Of a stretch of DNA of 64,000 nt, positions 58,669-64,000 are shown one piece after another. The stretch lies in the NCBI GenBank assembly GCA_963665915.2, contig CAXXSG010000013.1, positions 434,001 to 498,000 on the forward strand, read 5' to 3'. The notes below the pieces were generated by a model that saw only the letters and a program-made list of their open reading frames with translations, made no database searches and was not told the DNA's origin. This stretch comes from JAFGRU01 sp963665915. GTDB lineage: Bacteria > Desulfobacterota > Desulfuromonadia > Desulfuromonadales > JAAYDE01. The translations under genes were made by a program, and so were the position numbers. Within the stretch, counting starts at the first letter, position 1. Each line of letters begins with the position of its first letter.

Positions 58669-59559
58669 TCAATAAAAGTCCGCATTACTGTCAGCCACCC
58701 GGTTGAACCACTCGGGGTGTCTGCGCCCATCCTCCAGCACCATTTCCGCATGGGCGATAATCTTTCCCCGGTCCTTGGGATAGGAACCGGCCAGATGAAG
58801 AATGTTGGAAACGTGGTCGGAACGCAGGATCGTCCCCTGCGGCTCCAAGTGTCGAACCATGGCCAGGGCTTCTTCGAGGACTTCCCCGTTGCTGAGCGGC
58901 TCAATCAGGCGGAAATAATGTTCGTTATGGGCTCGAATCAGGGTCAACAGGGAAAAGTAACGGGGCGACAGGGCATTGATCCAGGCTGCCGTGGCGGCGG
59001 TGTGTTCGGCGCTGCGCTTGCGTCCTGACAGCCCGAGGATGGCGGTGATGGAAAGTTTCATCCCAGCGTCCTGCGCCTTGCGGCACTGGGCCAGCATCTC
59101 CTCGGCGGTATAGCCCTTCTCCACAAGTTTAAGGGTGTCGGCATCGCCGCTTTCGAGCCCAAAATAGAGGACCCGCAATTTTTTTTTCTGAAGTTTCTGG
59201 AGTTCCTCGGGTGTTTTTATGGTCAGGCTGTTGGGTGAGGCATAGGCTGCCACCCGGTTAAGGTTGGGGAAGGTCGTGGACAAAGCTTCAAGAAGGGTGA
59301 CAAGGTCCGCCTGGGGATAAATCAGCCCGTCCCCATCGCCAATGAACACGCGCTTGATGCGGTCGCGATGGTTTTCCGGGACCAGTTCGAGCTCTGCCAG
59401 TATCTCCTTCAGAGGACGAAGGCGGAATGTTTTCATTTTGTACATGCCGCAGAAACCGCAGCGGTTGTGCGAGCAGCCGATGGTCGCCTGAAAGATCAGG
59501 GAGTTGGCTTCAGCCGGCGGGCGGAATATCGGTTCATTGTAATCGAAATAGTAATACAT
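58669..59559 (-). CDS. Radical SAM protein with CX4CX2C cluster motif
   Basis: The frame opens at 59616; ATG 59559 gives 296 residues and a family-like start. The cluster motif reads GCSHNRCGFCGMY (Cys29, Cys34, Cys37), which has four residues between the first two cysteines instead of the usual three. VFIGDGDGLIYP and YFGLESGDADTLKLVEKG are the SAM-binding and second-strand motifs of an Elp3-like fold. It is probably the first gene of an operon with the thioesterase. The reaction is unknown. Confidence 0.88.
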   Translation of the reverse strand: MYYYFDYNEPIFRPPAEANSLIFQATIGCSHNRCGFCGMYKMKTFRLRPLKEILAELELVPENHRDRIKRVFIGDGDGLIYPQADLVTLLEALSTTFPNLNRVAAYASPNSLTIKTPEELQKLQKKKLRVLYFGLESGDADTLKLVEKGYTAEEMLAQCRKAQDAGMKLSITAILGLSGRKRSAEHTAATAAWINALSPRYFSLLTLIRAHNEHYFRLIEPLSNGEVLEEALAMVRHLEPQGTILRSDHVSNILHLAGSYPKDRGKIIAHAEMVLEDGRRHPEWFNRVADSNADFY

Positions 59560-59679
59560 GGAAAATCTTTTAGGGTAGTTGCAGCAAGAGGTTTTGCTGA
59601 TGGGGAAGCACCCCATGAGCTGTTCTTTGTTTTGTACGTCTTAGGGGGGAGGATGTCAACCGCTTTGGAAAACACCCTG

Positions 59680-60339
59680 CTATTTTCCGGGATGTCCCAT
59701 GAGAAGCCTGTTCTTCGGCGTAATGTCGTTTGGTATTAAGCGCGTGGTGACTGAGTAGCCTTCCGCACGAAGGCGCATGGCCCGGGTTATGTCAACGGCG
59801 AGGGGGCCGTCAATCCATCCTTCCAGCCCACCGGTTTCGGACCGCTCAATATCCTGGCAACAGGGCAGAACAGCCACTCTGGCCCCAACTCTGACAGCTT
59901 TTTCCAGAACCCAGTCGGTCAGAGTGCCGCAGGCATGAATCGATATTACGAGGTCGTCAGAGGTTATCTCGAAGTTCTCTATTGAGGTTTCAATATAGTG
60001 AATGCGGTCTTTTAGTCTCGGCCAGGCTTCGAGAATCGAGCTGGAAAGTTTGTCGGCATTTTGAGGAAAATTGGAATCAACAGCCACGGCTTCGGGCGAA
60101 CTGTCATCGAGCAGCAGCATGATATGAGACAAAAGGCCATGCCCGCTGGCACAATCAACAACCCTGCTTCCCCGGTAACGTCTGCGTACCCGTCTTGCGA
60201 CCTCCCATGCTTCGAAAAGCTCTTTGGCGGGAAGAACTTCAGCCCTGCATACGGCACGGGCAATTTTCTCGAAAAGGGTGTCGCCCGGGAAGAATGATAA
60301 TTGTTTCTGTGTAAGCCTGCTCTTAGATGATTTCAGCAT
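59680..60339 (-). CDS. SAM-dependent methyltransferase (GSTCD-like, Methyltransf_32 type)
   Basis: A 219-residue Rossmann methyltransferase. VVDCASGHGLLSHIML (about 60-75) is the SAM-binding loop; SIHACGTLTDWVLEKA (about 133-148) and AVLPCCQD (about 155-162) are the catalytic-side motifs of the Methyltransf_32 group, which includes proteins that methylate small molecules or RNA. Substrate unknown. No ribosome-binding site is visible at ATG 60339. Confidence 0.82.
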   Translation of the reverse strand: MLKSSKSRLTQKQLSFFPGDTLFEKIARAVCRAEVLPAKELFEAWEVARRVRRRYRGSRVVDCASGHGLLSHIMLLLDDSSPEAVAVDSNFPQNADKLSSSILEAWPRLKDRIHYIETSIENFEITSDDLVISIHACGTLTDWVLEKAVRVGARVAVLPCCQDIERSETGGLEGWIDGPLAVDITRAMRLRAEGYSVTTRLIPNDITPKNRLLMGHPGK

Positions 60340-60777
60340 GGAGAATTTTTGTTTGCCTGACGAACAGGTAAGAGGTGGAAAATAATAAACGCATTCTTAG
60401 GATGCTTTGATTCAGCACTTTAAAATTTATTTGAAACAAATATGGATGGCAAGGTAAAAACAGGCCCTGGTTTGTTTCAGATCACCAGAATTCCTCCAAA
60501 CCGTCACTTGCGCTCAGTGCGTCGCATCTTTTAGAACCCTGCCGAGTTAATCCCCGGGAACTTGTCGGGTTTTTGACTCTAAAGACAAACTGAAATGTTA
60601 ATTATTTTTAAATACTTAACCTACTGCAACGTTGCGAATTGCTTGGCATGTTTCTGGCTGGACTGCAAGGCAGGTAACCAGCGTGTTTTTGTCCTCAACT
60701 GATAGCTCGTGGGAAAGTGAGCCCAGGGTCTCTTCCCTGAAATGAAAATGTGAATCAGATTCCCCAGCTCGCCATGA
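60340..60777. other. Intergenic region before the channel gene
   Basis: About 440 bp, moderately AT-rich, with no convincing gene. A short hairpin CCCCGGG...CGGG followed by TTTTT (about 60550-60575) could terminate a plus-strand transcript. Promoters for the divergent flanking genes are presumably here. Confidence 0.4.
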
Positions 60778-61749
60778 ATGGAACCGGCCATGTCTTTATC
60801 CGCAGTCCTGAAAACAGAAGAATTCAGTACAGAGCTCCTGGCTACGGCCGATTTGAGAAACGTTGATCTAACCGGACGTGACCTGAGTGCTGTTGATCTT
60901 TCGGGACGCGACCTGAGCGGGGCACGTCTCTTTAAAGCCAACCTGAAAAACGCCAACCTTCAGGATGCCACTTTGGATGGAGCCGAGTTTGCCGGCGCCG
61001 ATATGGAAGGGGCCAACCTTGATGGGGCCAGTGCCCGCCGCGCCGGATTCGGCCTGGCAAACCTGCAGGGCGCCAGCCTGGTTAACGCTGATCTGCAGGA
61101 TGCTTCCCTGACTCATGCCAACCTCCGTGGAGCCAACCTCCACTGCGTCAACTTTTCGCATGCCCGCCTTCGAGAGGCCGACCTGTCCAACGCCGATCTT
61201 TCAGAAGCCAACCTGAGCCACGCCGACCTTTCTCTTTCCAACGTGGCGGGAGCCAACTTCAGCAATTCCGATTTACGCCAGGCGCGCCTGAGGATGTTGC
61301 GCCAATTCAAAAAAGCCAACTGGGTCGGGGTTGATATCCGAAACATCAACTTTGCCGGCGCTTATCTCATGCACCGGGAAATCAGCGACCAGAACTTTCT
61401 TCATGAATTCCGTTCCTACAGCCGCCTTTCAGCACTTCTCTATTATCCCTGGTGGCTGACCTGTGACTGTGGCCGCAGTATGCTCCGCTGGTGTTTCTGG
61501 ATCGGTGCACAAGCAGTCCTTTTCGCCTGGCTTTTTACCCTTGTCGGAGTTGACTACGGAAGCCACCCGACCCCCCTTTCGCCCTTTTACTTCAGTGTTG
61601 TCACGCTGACGACTCTTGGCTTTGGGGATGTTGTCCCCACCACGCTTGGAGGCCAACTGGTGGTCATAGCGGAGGTTACCATGGGCTACATCATGCTGGG
61701 CGGATTGCTGTCCATTTTCTCCAACAAACTGGCCCGCCGGGCCGACTGA
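60778..61749 (+). CDS. Pentapeptide-repeat protein fused to a potassium-channel pore
   Basis: A 323-residue two-part protein. Residues about 20-180 consist of roughly thirty A(D/N)LxX pentapeptide repeats (ADLRN, VDLTG, ANLKN, ANLQD, ADLSN and so on), which fold as a right-handed quadrilateral beta helix. After a linker (about 185-240) come two membrane helices bracketing FSVVTLTTLGFGDVVP (about 270-286), the K+ selectivity filter with GFGD. This is an ion channel with a cytosolic pentapeptide domain, perhaps a gate or ligand sensor. ATG 60778 or 60790 starts it. The HDOD gene begins 10 bp after its stop, forming an operon. Confidence 0.9.
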   Translation: MEPAMSLSAVLKTEEFSTELLATADLRNVDLTGRDLSAVDLSGRDLSGARLFKANLKNANLQDATLDGAEFAGADMEGANLDGASARRAGFGLANLQGASLVNADLQDASLTHANLRGANLHCVNFSHARLREADLSNADLSEANLSHADLSLSNVAGANFSNSDLRQARLRMLRQFKKANWVGVDIRNINFAGAYLMHREISDQNFLHEFRSYSRLSALLYYPWWLTCDCGRSMLRWCFWIGAQAVLFAWLFTLVGVDYGSHPTPLSPFYFSVVTLTTLGFGDVVPTTLGGQLVVIAEVTMGYIMLGGLLSIFSNKLARRAD

Positions 61750-61759
61750 CAGGACAGAT

Positions 61760-62614
61760 ATGTTGAAATTTCTCAAAAAGAAAGCTTCGGGAGCAGGTAA
61801 AAAAGGGCTCGACCAACTGGACGATTATGAACTGCCGTGCTTTTCTTCCTCAGTGCTAAGTTTGCTTGGCAAACTGCGCGACTCCGCGAGTACAACCGAC
61901 CAGATCGCCGCCGATCTGGAAATTGACCCCGGCCTCCATGTGCGGGTGCTGAAAACCGTAAATTCAGTTGCCTTCGGGCTTTCCCACAAAGTCGGCAACG
62001 TGCGTCATGCGGTCAACCTGCTGGGGCGTTCCCGTCTCGAGTCGCTGGTCCTTTCGGTGGCGGTAAAGAACAATGTCGACCGGTTCCCGGTCCCCAAATG
62101 GCTGGACATGTCGCGTTTTTGGCATATGGCGGCGCGGCGCGCGGCGGTAGCCCGCGGCCTTGCGCTGAAACTTCACCCGGAAACCCAGGCAGAATCATTC
62201 ACCGCAGGTTTGCTACAGGACATGGGGGTTCCGGTTATGGCGGCGATGAAGGGGGATGCCTACCGCGATATCTACGATCAATGGCTGACGGACGATGATG
62301 TTTGCCTTGTCGCGATGGAGAAGGAGTTGTTTGACCTTGACCACGCCACGGTTGGCGGCCACATGGCCGGCAAGTGGGGCTTTCCAAAAACGCTTGTCAC
62401 GGCTATCACTTCCCACCACGGCGTTCCCGGCGCCGGCGATGCACCCTCTTCGTCGGGAATTGTATCGCTCCTCAAGGATCAACCGGATGCCACAATCATA
62501 GAGATCCTGACTCAACATACCCAAAAGCACTTCAGCCTGGAGACCCAACCGATTATGAAATTGGTTGAACAGGCCCTCCTCAATTCACAAGAACTTGCCA
62601 AAGCCCTCAGTTGA
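61760..62614 (+). CDS. HDOD-domain protein
   Basis: A 284-residue HDOD protein, related to HD-GYP phosphodiesterases but usually lacking metal catalytic residues; they act as signalling or regulatory adaptors. ELPCFSSSVLSLLGKLRDSAST (about 28-49) begins the fold, then SVAFGLSHKVGNVRHAVNLLG is the HDOD core and VTAITSHHGVPGAG holds a His-His pair. The gene follows the channel by 10 bp, suggesting a functional link, perhaps sensing and gating. Confidence 0.88.
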   Translation: MLKFLKKKASGAGKKGLDQLDDYELPCFSSSVLSLLGKLRDSASTTDQIAADLEIDPGLHVRVLKTVNSVAFGLSHKVGNVRHAVNLLGRSRLESLVLSVAVKNNVDRFPVPKWLDMSRFWHMAARRAAVARGLALKLHPETQAESFTAGLLQDMGVPVMAAMKGDAYRDIYDQWLTDDDVCLVAMEKELFDLDHATVGGHMAGKWGFPKTLVTAITSHHGVPGAGDAPSSSGIVSLLKDQPDATIIEILTQHTQKHFSLETQPIMKLVEQALLNSQELAKALS

Positions 62615-62772
62615 CAAAGGGACACTCTCCTTTTGTCAACAAGGCGACCCTAAAATTTGGATAGCAGCCGCCGGTTTTTCTTGGTTTTGCCCCTTTTGGG
62701 CGAGAAGATATTAACCATGCCAGAAGCACGGCCCACCCCGGATTGCCTTTTAAACCCTGCTGCTGAAATTAA

Positions 62773-62808
62773 AAAAGGGCCGATCTTCTCAAATCGAGCC
62801 CTTTTGCA
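62773..62808. terminator. Terminator between HDOD and hsp20 genes
   Basis: AAAAGGGCCGAT / ATCGAGCCCTTTT stem (one-base bulge), with A-rich and T-rich arms, serving the convergent genes. Confidence 0.75.
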
Positions 62809-62827
62809 CACTTAAGGATTTTCAGGT

Positions 62828-63268
62828 TCAGTCGATTTTAATTTCTATTTCCTTAGGCTTGGCTTTCGGTGTTTTGGGCAGCTCCAAGTGTAGCAGTCCA
62901 TCTTTGAAAGAGGCTTTTATTTTTTCACTGTCTACCGTGTCCGGCAGGGTGAAGGTTCTGGAAAAAGTACCATAGAACCTTTCCGTCCGGTGGTATTTTT
63001 TTCCTTTTTCTTCCTTTTCCTGTTTTCTTTCCCCAGAAATGTAGAGCACCCCCTTCTCAACGGAGACTTTGACATCTTCCTTCCGGATTCCGGGGGCTTC
63101 CAGCGTAATCAGGAAATGGTTTTCGTTTTCCATAATATCAGCACGGGGAGCCCACTCAGCAGGGGTCATAGTTTCTTCACCGCCGCTCGCTGATGGTCCG
63201 GAAAAGCGTGAATATCGGTTGAACAAATCCTCCATTTCCCTCCAAGGGTCCCATTTTACAATAGCCAT
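62828..63268 (-). CDS. Small heat shock protein Hsp20
   Basis: A 146-residue sHSP with an N-terminal arm (MAIVKWDPWREMEDLFNRYSRF), the alpha-crystallin domain (about 40-130; ADIMENENHFLITLEAPGIRKEDV, YHRTERFYGTFSRTFTLPDTV) and a C-terminal KPKEIEIKI tail containing the I-x-I/V motif that anchors oligomers. It holds unfolding proteins. AAAGGAGG precedes ATG 63268 ideally. It is divergent from the cyclopropane synthase gene; its promoter lies in the 288 bp AT-rich gap. Confidence 0.94.
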   Translation of the reverse strand: MAIVKWDPWREMEDLFNRYSRFSGPSASGGEETMTPAEWAPRADIMENENHFLITLEAPGIRKEDVKVSVEKGVLYISGERKQEKEEKGKKYHRTERFYGTFSRTFTLPDTVDSEKIKASFKDGLLHLELPKTPKAKPKEIEIKID

Positions 63269-63556
63269 TTTTAACCTCCTTTCTCCTGTTGAAATTTAGC
63301 TACAAAAAGAATTTTCCGCATTCGTTTCTTTTTGTCAGAGAGGAAAAACAACCAATTCCGATAATAATTTAATTATAGATTTCATGATTTCAAGGGGGGA
63401 TAAATAATTTGTTTTCAGCTAATAAAAATGTATCAGCCATCTTTTTCACACACCCAATTTTTGAGGTAATTCCAGGTTCAAAAAACCCGTTTTTAATATA
63501 TAATTAAATTTCTTAAAGAAACTTTTCTCTATCAACATACTAAGGATTCCAAACCC

Positions 63557-64000
63557 ATGCCCGCCCCAAACCCTCAAGACAAATACCTGCGTGCCGCGCG
63601 TCGTATCTTTCAGCACCTGGCCGAAGTTGCTGACGCCAGATTTAGCATCAAGCTTTGGGACGGTAGTATCATCCCTCTTGGCGACAAGGTCGACCCTGAC
63701 TTCTATATCTCCATCAAAGGGCCGGGGGTGCTCGGCGGACTATTGCGGCGGCCGAGTCTGGAAAACCTTATTCGCCAATATGCTACCGGCAACATCGACT
63801 TTCACGGCGGTACCCTGATCACCTTCTATGAGCTCGTTCGCCAACGGGGTCAACGCTCCAAAGGGGTGAGTACAGGACAGATCAAGAAACGGCTGCGCAA
63901 GGGGTTGATTCTGCGCGAGGCCCTGCCGTTGCTGTTCGCTCCCGGGGAAGAAAAAAAACTGGCAGAGAGCTACACTGGCGATGACACAGGGCGGAAGCAG
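63557..64000 (+). CDS. Cyclopropane-fatty-acid-synthase-like methyltransferase, N-terminal part
   Basis: ATG 63557 opens a frame that runs beyond the window end (148 codons visible). The visible part is the N-terminal domain of CFA synthases: FSIKLWDGSIIPLGD, then PSLENLIRQYATGNIDFHGGTLITFYELV, matching the LxGDxDxxGD-like block that precedes the SAM methyltransferase domain, which is cut off. Last visible residues are YTGDDTGRKQ. CFA synthases add a methylene to membrane lipid double bonds. No ribosome-binding site better than the upstream TAAGGATT is seen. Confidence 0.75.
   Translation, partial: MPAPNPQDKYLRAARRIFQHLAEVADARFSIKLWDGSIIPLGDKVDPDFYISIKGPGVLGGLLRRPSLENLIRQYATGNIDFHGGTLITFYELVRQRGQRSKGVSTGQIKKRLRKGLILREALPLLFAPGEEKKLAESYTGDDTGRKQ

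Overview
The window looks like a chromosome segment of an anaerobic deltaproteobacterium of the Desulfuromonadales type (Desulfuromonas/Pelobacter/Geobacter relatives). This is inferred from gene content (rubredoxin plus small ferredoxin, DUF362 ferredoxin protein, U32 hydroxylase, Mfd-NadA and TatAC gene order, TRAP transporter, many two-gene cassettes) and from moderate GC with AT-rich intergenic DNA. No rRNA, tRNA, CRISPR array, prophage or transposase gene was seen.

Layout. 0-6 kb: mfd and nadA (minus strand), then tatA-tatC ending in a strong terminator. 6-14 kb: an exported protein, a stand-alone ATP-grasp protein, radC, a long U32 protein, the divergent lysE/argP-type exporter-regulator pair, and rarD. 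14-20 kb: a PagL-like lipid A deacylase, a decayed potassium-channel remnant, a beta-phosphoglucomutase/GH65 phosphorylase pair, a GrlR-like protein and a SPOR-NlpC/P60 lipoprotein. 20-23 kb: an AT-rich stretch with small ORFs, a small Cys-rich protein and MgtE. 23.4-27.4 kb: a tightly overlapping four-gene operon for the proteasome ancestor Anbu with its ATP-grasp, alpha-E and transglutaminase partners. 27.7-33.2 kb: a CaCA antiporter, then a minus-strand operon encoding a D-Ala-D-Ala-ligase-like/M20 fusion, a signal-less gamma-glutamyltransferase and an N-formylglutamate amidohydrolase. 33.5-37.6 kb: DUF2179, CsaA, an outer-membrane barrel, a nucleoside deaminase, a retropepsin-like protein and a PaaI-PAS pair. 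37.8-41.3 kb: a DctPQM TRAP transporter and a universal stress protein. 41.6 kb: a very short gene that appears to be a membrane selenoprotein read through UGA. 42-46.4 kb: cardiolipin synthase, trxB-lipA-lipB, ferredoxin and rubredoxin. 46.8-51.6 kb: a double-AAA Lon-like protease beside an SPFH membrane protein. 52-56 kb: DUF362 protein, a broken gene, a periplasmic binding protein, a membrane protein and cspA. 56.4-64 kb: an ABC-F ATPase behind terminator-like hairpins, a thioesterase, a radical SAM protein, a methyltransferase, a pentapeptide-repeat ion channel with an HDOD protein, Hsp20, and the start of a cyclopropane-fatty-acid-synthase-like gene cut by the window end.

Two families of short non-coding repeats are concentrated between 40.7 and 51.8 kb, with one outlier at 19.3 kb. 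Family A (about 170-190 bp, ends like CCCGG-TTATTCATGA) often sits against the stop codon of a gene. Family B (about 165 bp) is a long imperfect palindrome, and one copy is inserted inside an A copy.

The items most deserving a second look are the putative UGA-recoded 56-residue membrane protein at 41624-41794, the Lon-like/SPFH pair, the ATP-grasp-M20/GGT/amidohydrolase operon lying next to the Anbu operon, and the ABC-F gene with an altered second Walker A and a possible attenuator.
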